A DNA stretch of 64,000 bases from NCBI RefSeq assembly GCF_003002815.1, contig NZ_PVTF01000004.1:558001-622000 (forward strand). Reading direction: 5' to 3'. Origin of the DNA: Umezawaea tangerina. Its GTDB lineage: Bacteria; Actinomycetota; Actinomycetes; Mycobacteriales; Pseudonocardiaceae. The translations under genes were made by a program, and so were the position numbers. Position 1 is the stretch's first letter; the number at the start of each line of letters is the position of its first letter. Of this stretch, positions 32,800 through 40,733 are shown piece after piece. The notes below the pieces were generated by a model. That model had not been told where the DNA came from. It saw only the letters and a program-made list of their open reading frames with translations, and made no database searches.

Positions 32800-32982
32800 T
32801 CAGGCCGGCTGAACAACCTGGCGGCCGTCGTACTGGCCGCAGGTCGGGCAGGCGATGTGCTGGGGCTTGGGGGCGCGGCACGCCTTGTTCGAGCACGCCA
32901 CCAAGTGCACGGCACTGGTCTTCCACTGGGCGCGGCGCGAGCGCGTGTTCGAGCGCGACATCTTCCGCTTCGGGACGGCCAC
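32800..32982 (-). CDS. rpmF: 50S ribosomal protein L32
   Basis: The protein has 60 aa. [20 protein letters not shown] is the universal start. The two cysteine pairs CSNKAC and CPTC form the zinc ribbon of the C+ form of L32, so this copy is the zinc-binding paralogue. It starts 2 bases after the DUF177 gene, a conserved coupling. Confidence 0.97.
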   Translation of the reverse strand: MAVPKRKMSRSNTRSRRAQWKTSAVHLVACSNKACRAPKPQHIACPTCGQYDGRQVVQPA

Positions 32983-32984
32983 GA

Positions 32985-33572
32985 CTAGTTCTCCTCCGAG
33001 TTATCACGATTCCCGCCGAACCGCTCTTGCAACGCGGCCCAACGGGGATCCATCGTCTCATGCCCGTGGTCGGGCCCAAGCTCCGCCAGCTTGCCCCCGC
33101 ACTCGACGCACAGCCCAAGGCAGTCCGGCGAACACAGCGGCACCTGCGGCAGCGCGAGCACGACGGCATCCCGCACCACAGGTTCGAGGTCGATCAGATC
33201 GTCCGAGATCCGGCTGACCTCGTCCTCATCAGTGGTCTCATCCGTGGCGCTGTCCGGGTACGCGAACAACTCCATCAGCTTGATCTCGACGTGGTCGGAG
33301 ATCGGGTCGAGGCAGCGCGAGCACTCCCCGGCCACGTCCGCGGACGCGGTGCCCGAGATCAGCACGCCCTCCACGACCGACTCCGCCAACAGGTCGAGCT
33401 CGACCGTCCCGCCTTCCGGCACCGCGATCACGTCGAGCAGGCCGAGGCCTGCAGCGGGCACTGACCGCTGGTAACTGCGGCTGGTGCCCGCTCTACGACC
33501 GATGTCCCTGGTGTCGATGATCCAGGGCCCGGTTGCTGTGGGACGCGCGGAGGCGTGACGATGCTCAGACAT
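32985..33572 (-). CDS. DUF177 (YceD) family protein
   Basis: The protein has 195 aa. [18 protein letters not shown] and [18 protein letters not shown] show the four-cysteine pattern of the family, and [12 protein letters not shown] near the end is the shared C-terminal motif. YceD/Rv2926c-like proteins lie upstream of rpmF across bacteria and have been linked to rRNA metabolism. The N-terminal 30 residues are low in similarity. It is the likely leader of the rpmF message. Confidence 0.9.
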   Translation of the reverse strand: MSEHRHASARPTATGPWIIDTRDIGRRAGTSRSYQRSVPAAGLGLLDVIAVPEGGTVELDLLAESVVEGVLISGTASADVAGECSRCLDPISDHVEIKLMELFAYPDSATDETTDEDEVSRISDDLIDLEPVVRDAVVLALPQVPLCSPDCLGLCVECGGKLAELGPDHGHETMDPRWAALQERFGGNRDNSEEN

Positions 33573-33671
33573 GATGTGTTGGTTTCGCTGTCGGTGGACC
33601 TACCACGGCCAGCCGCTCCAGGGTACGCGACAAGTGGTCCGTCGGCGAAATCGCCAGGTGAGTCCGTCGTC

Positions 33672-34388
33672 TCAGTCGTGGTAGTCGAACGGCGCGGACA
33701 CGCTCGCGACGGCCGGGCCCCGCAGGTGCGAACGGCCCTTCCCGACGCTGCGCAGGGTGTGCGCCAGCAGGTCCTCGAAGTCGGCGAGCTTGCCGTCCAC
33801 GTACGCGTCGCACTCGCTGCGCAGCCTGATGGCCTCGGACTGGGCCGCGTCGAGCACGCGCGCGGACTCCGCGTGCGCCGCGGCCACGACCTCCGTCTGG
33901 TCGACCAGGCGCACCTGCTCCGCCCGGCCCTCCTCGACGGCGCGCTCGTAGCTCGCCCGCCCCGCCTGCACCATCCGGTCGGCCTCGGAGTGCGCCCGAC
34001 CCACCAGGTCCTCGTACTCCTGGCGGCCCGCGGCGACCGTGCGCTCCGCCTGGTTCTCGGCCTCGTCGACCATGCGCTCGGCGCGGGCACGGGCCTCGGC
34101 GAGCATCCGCTCCGCCTCGGCGTGCGCCTCCGCGACCATCCGCTCGGCCTCGGACCTGGCCTTGCTGACACCGGTCTCCGCCTCGTGAGCGGCCTTGCCG
34201 ACCAGCTCGTCCTTGTGGTCGAGCACGTCCTGCGCGTCGTCCAGCTCGGCGGGGATGGCGTCACGAACGTCGTCAAGAAGTTCGAGGACGTCGCCACGCG
34301 GCACGACGCACCCGGAGGTCATCGGTACCCCACGCGCTTCCTCGACGATCGTGACCAGTTCGTCGAGGGCCTCGAACACCCGGTACAC
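33672..34388 (-). CDS. DivIVA-like coiled-coil protein
   Basis: The protein has 238 aa. The GTG at 34388 is set by GGAGAG 6 bases before it; an upstream frame of 49 codons has no support. The N-terminus VYRVFEALDELVTIVEEARG is followed by a short linker and a long Ala/Glu/Arg coiled coil (about 60-215; SEAERMVAEAHAEAERMLAEARARAERMV). The C-terminus reads GPAVASVSAPFDYHD. A conserved neighbour of coaD and rpmF in actinobacteria, it is often named a cell-division initiation protein. A scaffold role at the pole or septum is inferred. Confidence 0.82.
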   Translation of the reverse strand: MYRVFEALDELVTIVEEARGVPMTSGCVVPRGDVLELLDDVRDAIPAELDDAQDVLDHKDELVGKAAHEAETGVSKARSEAERMVAEAHAEAERMLAEARARAERMVDEAENQAERTVAAGRQEYEDLVGRAHSEADRMVQAGRASYERAVEEGRAEQVRLVDQTEVVAAAHAESARVLDAAQSEAIRLRSECDAYVDGKLADFEDLLAHTLRSVGKGRSHLRGPAVASVSAPFDYHD

Positions 34389-34568
34389 GTCACTCTCCTC
34401 GCAACACAGGCCAGTACTGGACCAGTCTGCCCTGCCGGTCGGGTGGGGGTGGGGAGATCGGCAGGGCGTGTCCGGTTTTGCCGGTGGATGTCGGGTGGGT
34501 TGGGATGCGGGTGGTGGGTTCGTGTCGGGGTCCACGTTGGGTTCGTGTCGGGTTCGTGTCGGGAGGGG

Positions 34569-35021
34569 ATGGGTGTGGAGGTCGGGATCAGGGTGGCTCG
34601 GGTGGGGGACGTGCCGGCGATCGTGGAGATGTTGGCGGATGACCCGTTGGGGGCGGGGAGGGAGAGGCCTGGGGATCCGGGGTACGTGGCGGCGTTCGAG
34701 GAGGTCGAGAGGGATCCGCGGCAGGTGTTGGCGGTGGCGGTTCTGGATGGCGAGGTGGTGGGGACGTTGCAGTTGACGTGCACGCCGGGGTTGTCGCGGG
34801 TGGGGATGGTGAGGGGGACCATCGAGGCGGTGCGGGTTCGGGGGGATCTACGGGGGAGGCGGATCGGGGAGGCGTTGGTGGGGTGGGCGTTGGAGGAGGC
34901 GCGGAGGAGGGGGTGCGGGGTGGTGCAGCTGACTACCGATGCGTCGCGGGTGGATGCGCATCGGTTTTACGAGCGGTTGGGGTTTTCGGCTTCGCATGTG
35001 GGGATGAAGTTGGCGTTGTGA
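34569..35021 (+). CDS. GNAT-family N-acetyltransferase
   Basis: The protein has 150 aa. A single GNAT domain has VVGTLQLTCTPGLSR (beta-4), the acetyl-CoA loop RVRGDLRGRRIGEALV (about 91-106), and FYERLGFSASHVGMKL at the end. ATG at 34569 and GTG at 34575 both fit the GGGAGGGG site. The gene is plus-strand between two minus-strand operons and opposes the DivIVA-like gene. Unusually G-rich third positions give runs such as GGGGG. The substrate is unknown. Confidence 0.85.
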   Translation: MGVEVGIRVARVGDVPAIVEMLADDPLGAGRERPGDPGYVAAFEEVERDPRQVLAVAVLDGEVVGTLQLTCTPGLSRVGMVRGTIEAVRVRGDLRGRRIGEALVGWALEEARRRGCGVVQLTTDASRVDAHRFYERLGFSASHVGMKLAL

Positions 35022-35064
35022 GGGGTGGGGGGCGGGTTCGGGTGCGTTGTGGGTCACCCCCGCG

Positions 35065-35119
35065 AAGCCCGGCCCCCGTAGCGTTTCGGGGTTCCCGGCG
35101 AGGGAAGCCCGGCCCCCGT
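35065..35119. repeat. Direct repeat pair next to the hairpin element
   Basis: AAGCCCGGCCCCCGT occurs at 35065-35079 and again at 35105-35119, 40 bp apart, just outside the hairpin of copy B. Both lie in the convergent gap between the GNAT gene and coaD. Confidence 0.75.
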
Positions 35120-35136
35120 GCGCGCAATTGTCTCAA

Positions 35137-35357
35137 TGCCTTGCCCATGTTTGTCAAGACGATAAAGCCATCTTGACAAACATGGGCAAGGCAGGAGGGC
35201 GCTGTGTATCGGGGGCAGGGGTAGATCTGGCTTCGCCAGCATCGAGCTGCGCTCGACACTGCATCCTCGGCTGCGCCGTCGGACCAGGCATCGGACTTCG
35301 TCCGACAAGGCCCCAGGCGCTCCGCGCCGGATGCGCGCTGGCGGGCTGCGCCCAACG
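35137..35357 (+). repeat. Dispersed hairpin element, copy B
   Basis: The hairpin has a perfect 23-bp stem (35137-35159 with 35171-35193). The inner stem is TTGTCAAGA and the central bases read GATAAAGCC, as in the other copies, but the outer arms (GCCTTGCCCATG) are unique. The tail (about 35222-35357) is a chain of mini-hairpins: CTGGC-TTC-GCCAG, TCGGAC-TTC-GTCCGA, GGCGC-TCC-GCGCC. Two 30-base blocks (35255-35284 and 35304-35333) are identical to 46051-46080 and 46103-46132. It fills the gap between two convergent genes. Confidence 0.85.
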
Positions 35358-35376
35358 GGGAGGGGGTGGTGGGGTG

Positions 35377-35400
35377 GCTTGTTTGCTTGTTTGCTTGTTT
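35377..35400. repeat. Octamer repeat before the end of coaD
   Basis: GCTTGTTT occurs three times in tandem, then decays into GCCTGCTTGCTTTGCTGCT, reaching the coaD stop. It is conspicuously T-rich for this genome; read on the minus strand it is A/C-rich. Confidence 0.8.
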
Positions 35401-35421
35401 GCCTGCTTGCTTTGCTGCTGG

Positions 35422-35904
35422 TCAGCGGCGTTCTGCTAGGCGGAGCATGAGGCGGCGTTCGATGGTTTGGGGGAGCAGGGTGGAGACGTCGCCGCCGTAG
35501 GTGGCGACGTCCTTGACCAGGGAGCTCGCCAGGTAGCTGTAGATCGGGTTGGTGGGCATGAAGAGGGTGTCGACGCCGCTGAGCTGGTGGTTCATCTGGG
35601 CCATCTGCAGCTCGTAGTCGTAGTCGCTGACGGCGCGCAGGCCTTTGACGATGGCCTTGATGTCGTGTTCGCGGCAGTAGTCGACGAGCAGGCCGTGCCA
35701 GGAGTCGATGCGGACGTTGGGCCACTGGGCGGTGACCTCGGCGAGCATGTCGGTGCGTTCCTCAACGGAGAACAGGGTCTTCTTGTTCTTGTTGATGAGC
35801 ACGGCGACGACGACCTCGTCGAAGAGCTTCGCCGCTCTGCCGATGATGTCCAGGTGTCCGTTGGTGACCGGGTCGTAGGAGCCGGGGCACACGGCACGCG
35901 TCAT
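35422..35904 (-). CDS. coaD: Phosphopantetheine adenylyltransferase
   Basis: The protein has 160 aa and makes dephospho-CoA from 4'-phosphopantetheine and ATP. CPGSYDPVTNGHLDII carries the T/H-x-G-H nucleotidyl-transfer motif (TNGH, residues 14-17). VKGLRAVSDYDYELQMAQMN is the pantetheine-binding segment, and YLASSLVKDVATYGGDVS is the family's second ATP motif. The ATG at 35904 gives the usual length. It follows rsmD with a 54-bp gap, the standard actinobacterial order. Confidence 0.96.
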   Translation of the reverse strand: MTRAVCPGSYDPVTNGHLDIIGRAAKLFDEVVVAVLINKNKKTLFSVEERTDMLAEVTAQWPNVRIDSWHGLLVDYCREHDIKAIVKGLRAVSDYDYELQMAQMNHQLSGVDTLFMPTNPIYSYLASSLVKDVATYGGDVSTLLPQTIERRLMLRLAERR

Positions 35905-35958
35905 GGTTTTGGACGGTAGCACCCGATCGGACGCGGCCAGAGGGGTCCGTGTCGCTGA

Positions 35959-36525
35959 TCACCCCTCCGGGGACGGGTGTTCTGCCCAGTGGAGGGTGGT
36001 GTCGCCGTAACGCTTGTCGCGCAAGGATTCCACCGGAGCGGGCCAGAGGGGGCGTTGGCTGCGGGAAGCGCGTTCGACGATGAGGACGGTGCCGGGGGCG
36101 GTCCAGCCGTTGAGGACGAGGCCGTCCAGCACCTTGCCGAGCTGGGTGTCGGTGATGGCGTACGGGGGGTCGGCGAAGACCAGGTCGAACGGGGTGGGGG
36201 CGGTGACGGCGACGACGGTCTCGGCGGGGCGGGCGATCACGGTGACGCCGGGGAGGCGCAGGTCGCGGGCGTTGGTGCGGAGCACGTCGGCGGCGCGGCG
36301 GTCGGACTCGACGAACGTGGCCTCGGCGGCGCCGCGGGACAGGGCCTCGAAGCCGAGGGCGCCGGAGCCGGCGTAGAGGTCGAGGACTCGCAGGCCGTCG
36401 AGGTCGACGAGGACCTCCAAGGCGCTGAACATCGCCTCGCGGACGCGGTCCGAGGTCGGGCGGGTCACCTTCGGCGGTACTTGCAGGCGGCGGCCACCGG
36501 CCGCGCCGGCCACGATCCTGGTCAC
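35959..36525 (-). CDS. rsmD: 16S rRNA (guanine966-N2)-methyltransferase
   Basis: The protein has 188 aa. MTRIVAGAAGGRRL and RPTSDRVREAMFSAL are the family's opening blocks. VLDLYAGSGALGFEALSRGA is the SAM-binding motif, and FADPPYAI is the DPPY catalytic motif for amino-methylation. The GTG start overlaps nothing but lies 4 bases after the SDR gene. It pairs with coaD as in most actinobacteria. Confidence 0.94.
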   Translation of the reverse strand: MTRIVAGAAGGRRLQVPPKVTRPTSDRVREAMFSALEVLVDLDGLRVLDLYAGSGALGFEALSRGAAEATFVESDRRAADVLRTNARDLRLPGVTVIARPAETVVAVTAPTPFDLVFADPPYAITDTQLGKVLDGLVLNGWTAPGTVLIVERASRSQRPLWPAPVESLRDKRYGDTTLHWAEHPSPEG

Positions 36526-36529
36526 CCGC

Positions 36530-37231
36530 TCATCGTCCCAGGTGCGCGCCGCCGTTGACCGGCACCACCTGCCCGGTGACGTGACCGGCCTCCGGGGAAG
36601 TGAGGAAGCCCACGACGGCGGCGACGTCGGCGGGGGTGCCGGGGCGGCCGGTGGCGGTCTGGCCGACCAGCCGCTCGCGGCGGGCGGCGGTCATGGAGTC
36701 GCCGAAGAACCCGGTGTCCTCGACGTAGCCGGGCGACACGACGTTCGCGGTGATGCCGCGGCGGCCGAGCGAGGACGCCAGGTCGGCGGTCCAGGCCTCG
36801 ACGGCGGCCTTGGCGGCGCCGTAGCTGCCGCCGCCGCGACGGCCCGCGATGGAGCCGATCGTGACGATCCGGGCCTGGTCGGCTAGCCGCGGTGTCAGCG
36901 CGGTGGTCACCAGGACGGCGCTGACCACGTTCGACTCGTAGTCGGCCAGCCAGCCCGCGCGCACGTCCGCCAACGTGGCGGAGGAGCCGGACGCCACCCC
37001 GCCCGCGTTGTTGACCAGCACGTCCACCGACCCCGGCAGGTCGGCCAGGGCCCGGTCGACGGCGTCGGGGTCGGTCGCGTCGAACGCCACCCCGCGCACA
37101 CCGGGCACCAGGGCGAGCACGTCGGCGCGCCGTCCGGTGATCACCACGTCCAGTCCCCTGGCGACCAGGTCCAGCGCGATCGCCCGGCCGATGCCGGTGC
37201 CTCCCCCGGTCACCACGGCGGTCCTGGTCAT
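36530..37231 (-). CDS. Short-chain dehydrogenase/reductase
   Basis: The protein has 233 aa. TGGGTGIGRAIA (8-19) is the NAD(P)-binding motif, VNNAGG the NNAG block, and S..YGAAKAA holds the catalytic Ser/Tyr/Lys (IGSIAGRRGGGSYGAAK). The end GHVTGQVVPVNGGAHLG is the classical C-terminus. An Arg in GRRADV suggests NADPH. It overlaps the arginase-family gene by 4 bases (ATGA) and precedes rsmD by 4 bases. The substrate is unknown. Confidence 0.9.
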   Translation of the reverse strand: MTRTAVVTGGGTGIGRAIALDLVARGLDVVITGRRADVLALVPGVRGVAFDATDPDAVDRALADLPGSVDVLVNNAGGVASGSSATLADVRAGWLADYESNVVSAVLVTTALTPRLADQARIVTIGSIAGRRGGGSYGAAKAAVEAWTADLASSLGRRGITANVVSPGYVEDTGFFGDSMTAARRERLVGQTATGRPGTPADVAAVVGFLTSPEAGHVTGQVVPVNGGAHLGR

Positions 37232-38061
37232 GACCCGAACCCCAGGCAGGCGCCGACAGCTTCGAGCAGCGGTACGAGCACGCGCAGGGCCTCGGGGTCG
37301 TCGGTGGCGCACTCGGTGATGCCCGCGCCGATCACCGGAGTCGCGGCGGCGATGGCGCGGATGGAGCCGACCAGCTGGGCGACGGTGAGGCCGCCGGGCG
37401 AGGGGCAGCCGACGCCGTCGAACTCGGTCGGGTCCAGGACGTCGAGGTCCACGTGCAGGTAGACCTCGTCGGAGTCGGTCTCCAGCACGGCCGAGCCCGC
37501 CATGCCCGAACGCCGGGCGGCGTGCGCGGGCAGGTAGCGGACGGTGCCGCGCCACACCTGCTCGCGTTCGGCGGGCTCCATCGACCGGGTGCCGAGCAGC
37601 ACGGCCTTGTTGCGGCCGATCCGGGGCGTGGCCGCGAAGTCGGGGTCGCCGTCGCCGAGCAGGGCGCGCAGCACCATGCCGTGGAACGCGCCGGACGGGG
37701 AGGTGGCCGGGGTGTGCAGGTCGCCGTGCGCGTCGAACCAGGCGAGCCCGAGGGTCCGCCCGTACCGCTCGCGGGCGGCCCGCACGGGTTCGAGCTCGAC
37801 GCCGCAGTCGCCGCCGATGGTGAGCACCTTCGACCGGGTTTTCAGCGCCGCCCGTTGAGCGGCCCGGTTCGCCAGCAGGACCTCGCGGTCGGCGATGCCG
37901 TCGACCACCGGCGACCCGTGCTCCCCCACCGGGACCGCGCGCACGTCGGCGCCGAGCACCTCACCGGCGAGCTTCGCCAACGCGCGCCCGCCCGACGGCA
38001 GCGACTCGGCCCTGGCGACGACCGCGCCCTGCCGCTGCGGGACGGAGTGGACCTCAGGCAA
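37228..38061 (-). CDS. Arginase/agmatinase-family protein
   Basis: The protein has 277 aa of the ureohydrolase fold. DAHGDLHTP (110-118) and HVDLDVLDPTEF carry the conserved manganese ligands. In the first motif the usual GGDHS is GGDCGVE, so the metal-ligand histidine is Cys86. Several actinobacterial relatives share this, and the substrate may differ from arginine. The start is TTG at 38061, inside the end of the MBL gene (8-base overlap); no better start is available. It probably belongs to a MBL-arginase-SDR-rsmD-coaD message. Confidence 0.83.
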   Translation of the reverse strand: MPEVHSVPQRQGAVVARAESLPSGGRALAKLAGEVLGADVRAVPVGEHGSPVVDGIADREVLLANRAAQRAALKTRSKVLTIGGDCGVELEPVRAARERYGRTLGLAWFDAHGDLHTPATSPSGAFHGMVLRALLGDGDPDFAATPRIGRNKAVLLGTRSMEPAEREQVWRGTVRYLPAHAARRSGMAGSAVLETDSDEVYLHVDLDVLDPTEFDGVGCPSPGGLTVAQLVGSIRAIAAATPVIGAGITECATDDPEALRVLVPLLEAVGACLGFGS

Positions 38062-39142
38062 GCGCCTGCCACCAACCGTCGACCGCCGGTGGGTCGTTGA
38101 CGTCGACCCGCTCCCCCGGCTTCGGCACGGCCAGCTTGATGTCGTGCGCCTTGGTCTCCCGCCACACCCGGTCCACCGGCTCGGACCAGTCGTGCACGGA
38201 CAGGTTGAACGTCGCCCAGTGCACCGGGATCAGCAGCCCGCCGTTGAGCGCGAGGTGGGCGCGCACGCCCTCCTCCGGCGTCATGTGGATGTCCGGCCAG
38301 CCGACGCTGTACGCGCCGATCTGCACCAGGGACGCGTCGAACGGGCCGTGCTCGGCGCCGATGTCGGCGTACCCGTCGAAGTACCCGGTGTCACCGCTGT
38401 AGAAGACGCGGTGCCGCGGCCCGGCCACGACCCAGGACGCCCACAACGTGTTGTCGCGCTTGAGCCCCCGCCCGGAGAAGTGCTGGGCGGCGGTCGCGGT
38501 CAGCCGGACGCCCGCGACCTCGTGGCCCTCGTTCCAGTCCAGCTCGACGATCCGCGACTCCGGCACGTTCCACCGGCGCAGGTGCGCGCCGATCCCCAGC
38601 GGCACCACGAACGGCGCGGTGCTGTCCTGGGTGAGCGCCCGCACGGTCGGCAGGTCGAGGTGGTCGTAGTGGTCGTGCGAGATCACGACGGCGTCGATCG
38701 GCGGCAGGTCGGACAGCTCGTGCGGCACCGGGTGCAGCCGCTTGGGGCCGACCAGCTCCGACGGCGAGCAGCGGTCGGACCAGATGGGGTCGAACAGCAC
38801 GCGGACGCCGTCGATCTCCACCAGCGACGACGCGTGGCCGTACCAGGTGATGTGCAGGCCCTCGGCGCTCGTGGTCCCGGTCGGCGGGCCGACCAGCGGG
38901 ACCGGCCCCGACGGCTTGCGGCGGCCGCCGCCGAAGAGGAACTCGCGGAAGACGCCCGCGCTCTCCGCGTCCGGCATCGTGCTGGTGCGCTTGACGTTGT
39001 GGAACGTGCCGTCGCGGAACTGCGGTGACCGCCGCAGCAGCGCGGGGTCCGGTTTCCCGCCCAGCGCCGCGGGTACTCCGCGCACCGCCCAGGCCGCTCC
39101 GGCCGCCGCCAGTCCGAGCAGCACACCCGTCGTCTTCCTCAT
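38054..39142 (-). CDS. MBL-fold hydrolase (NAPE-PLD/UlaG-like), membrane-anchored
   Basis: The protein has 362 aa. The ATG at 39142 is preceded by GGAGG. A hydrophobic N-terminus (about 4-25, TGVLLGLAAAGAAWAVRG) looks like a signal anchor. The metallo-beta-lactamase core shows WYGHASSLVEIDG, the HxHxDH motif SHDHYDHLD, GDTGYFDGY and PVHWATFNLSVHDWSEP, typical of the NAPE-PLD-like subgroup acting on phosphodiesters or lactones. The next gene starts inside its end. The exact substrate is not known. Confidence 0.85.
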   Translation of the reverse strand: MRKTTGVLLGLAAAGAAWAVRGVPAALGGKPDPALLRRSPQFRDGTFHNVKRTSTMPDAESAGVFREFLFGGGRRKPSGPVPLVGPPTGTTSAEGLHITWYGHASSLVEIDGVRVLFDPIWSDRCSPSELVGPKRLHPVPHELSDLPPIDAVVISHDHYDHLDLPTVRALTQDSTAPFVVPLGIGAHLRRWNVPESRIVELDWNEGHEVAGVRLTATAAQHFSGRGLKRDNTLWASWVVAGPRHRVFYSGDTGYFDGYADIGAEHGPFDASLVQIGAYSVGWPDIHMTPEEGVRAHLALNGGLLIPVHWATFNLSVHDWSEPVDRVWRETKAHDIKLAVPKPGERVDVNDPPAVDGWWQALA

Positions 39143-39187
39143 GGCACCTCCACTGTTCCGCCAGGCCATCGTCACACGCGTCAGGCC

Positions 39188-39724
39188 TCAGAGCTTGTCG
39201 GCGACCAGGACGGTGCGGTGACCGAGCCGGGCGGACAGCTCAAGGACGAACTCGGGGCGCAGCGGCGGCCAGTTCCAGAACGTCAGACCCAGCGCGCCGA
39301 AGCCCCACGGTGGTTCCCAACGCCAGCCGTTCGGATCCAGTTCCCTGGTGCAGATCGGGCACGGCCGGGTGCCGTCCGCCCCCTGCTGCCACTCCTCGAA
39401 CGCGTCGGCGATCCGGTCCAGGTCCACCTCGGCGTCGCAGTGCGGGCAGTAGATGGCCTGATCAGGCGCTTTGGCGTAGTAGACGGCTCGGCCGACCTCG
39501 ACGCGGAGCCCGTTCCAGGCCACCGAGCGGAGGGCTTCGTCGGGTTCGACGACGGCGCGCCCGAAGTGCGGGCCGGGAGCGTGACCGATCCCACAGGCGC
39601 AGTTGGTCCTCTCCTTGACCACCACGCCGATCTCGACCAGCCAGTCGATCACCTCTTGGGCCAGGTGCGGGGCCTCCTGCTCGGTCGCTTCGATGTCAGC
39701 GATCGTCTGGTAGCGGTCGTCCAT
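39188..39724 (-). CDS. Hypothetical zinc-ribbon protein
   Basis: The protein has 178 aa. The N-terminal half is helical with an HTH-like look (IADIEATEQEAPHLAQEVIDWLVEIGVV) and NCACGIGHAPGPHF, a Cys/His cluster. The centre holds CPHC and CPIC, about 30 residues apart, a probable zinc ribbon. The C-terminus is Trp-rich (GWRWEPPWGFGALGLTFWNWPP). No family is recognised. It is 45 bp before the MBL gene and 21 bp before the end of the prenyl synthase-like gene in the same direction. Confidence 0.62.
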   Translation of the reverse strand: MDDRYQTIADIEATEQEAPHLAQEVIDWLVEIGVVVKERTNCACGIGHAPGPHFGRAVVEPDEALRSVAWNGLRVEVGRAVYYAKAPDQAIYCPHCDAEVDLDRIADAFEEWQQGADGTRPCPICTRELDPNGWRWEPPWGFGALGLTFWNWPPLRPEFVLELSARLGHRTVLVADKL

Positions 39725-39745
39725 GTCAGCGAGGTTGCCACAGCA

Positions 39746-40552
39746 TCAGCACAACTTGGTCAACTGCGCCAAACGATCCCGACTTGCACCAACCGGAAGG
39801 CGGCGCAGCTTGCGCCGGGCGCGACCGGTGTACTGCTGCGCCATCCGCTCCGCGGACACCGCGCGCACGGGCTTGGGGTCGGTGCGCAGGTGCGTTGCCA
39901 TGCCCAGGTTCTCGCCGAAACCGGCCAACGCGCGCGCCTGCTCCGGGGTGGCCCCGCCGAGCACCGCGCCGATGCGGCAGGCGGCCGCGAGCACGGCCGT
40001 GCGCAGCTTCGCCATCCGCAGGTACTCCACCGACGCCGGGTCCGGGTTCCCGTCGAGCTCCAGCGCGAGCTCCAGGCCGCGGTTGGCCTGCACGCCCGCC
40101 TCGGCCTGGATCCGGGTGGCGTCGGCGACCTGCTCGGCGGTGGCGCCGCGGTCGCGGCACTCGCCGATGAGGCCGAACCCGCGGAAGTACAGGGAGTTCG
40201 CCGCGACGAGAGCGCGTTCGGTGCCGAACCGCCGGTGCACGGCGACGCGGCCGTGCCGCACGTCGTCGCGGCGCATGAGGTCCTGGTGCACCTGGCTGCC
40301 GACGTGCAGGCACTCCACGCCGACCGCGGCGGGCAGCACGCGGTGCAGGTCGCCGCCGACGGCGAGGGCGGCGCGCAGCACGAGCAGCGAGCGCAGGAGG
40401 GTGCCGACGGGCAGCAGGGCGTAGCGGTCGACGGCGTCGAGGGAGCCCCGGCGGGAGTCCGGCCAGCGGGCCGCGAACTCGGTGCGCAGCATTTCGCGCA
40501 GGTCGTCGTCGTGGGGGCTGAGCGGAGGGTTGCGGCTGGCGTCGAGGTCCAA
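39746..40552 (-). CDS. Divergent polyprenyl-synthetase-like protein, motif-degenerate
   Basis: The protein has 268 aa from the TTG at 40552, which GAAGAGGA precedes by 8 bases; the ATG at 40588 has no ribosome site. The helical plan and motif order match trans-prenyl diphosphate synthases, but the first Asp-rich motif reads HQDLMRRDDVRHG (Gln90 replaces the first Asp of DDxxD). The second DDxxD is absent where GENLGMATHLRTDPK appears. The basic GGKRxRP opening is also lost (VGTLLRSLLVL). It may be a non-catalytic subunit or a decaying enzyme. Confidence 0.65.
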   Translation of the reverse strand: MDLDASRNPPLSPHDDDLREMLRTEFAARWPDSRRGSLDAVDRYALLPVGTLLRSLLVLRAALAVGGDLHRVLPAAVGVECLHVGSQVHQDLMRRDDVRHGRVAVHRRFGTERALVAANSLYFRGFGLIGECRDRGATAEQVADATRIQAEAGVQANRGLELALELDGNPDPASVEYLRMAKLRTAVLAAACRIGAVLGGATPEQARALAGFGENLGMATHLRTDPKPVRAVSAERMAQQYTGRARRKLRRLPVGASRDRLAQLTKLC

Positions 40553-40733
40553 GGCGGGGCTCCTCTTCGGGGGAGGGGAGCACTCCATGCTGGTGGCCGC
40601 CGCGACCGGTGCGCGGCGCGTGACCCGGACGGTGCAACGACGCCACACGCCTGGCCCAGCCCCGTCGGCGCCCTCCGCTGCGCGTTGTGCACCGGAGGAC
40701 ACCGACGGGTGCGGGAACGGCCCGTGCCGAGCC

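Noticed and set aside
35202-35360. A small structured regulatory RNA or riboswitch in copy B tail
   Set aside because: The chain of short hairpins matches no riboswitch consensus I recognise, and it lies downstream of genes, not in a leader.
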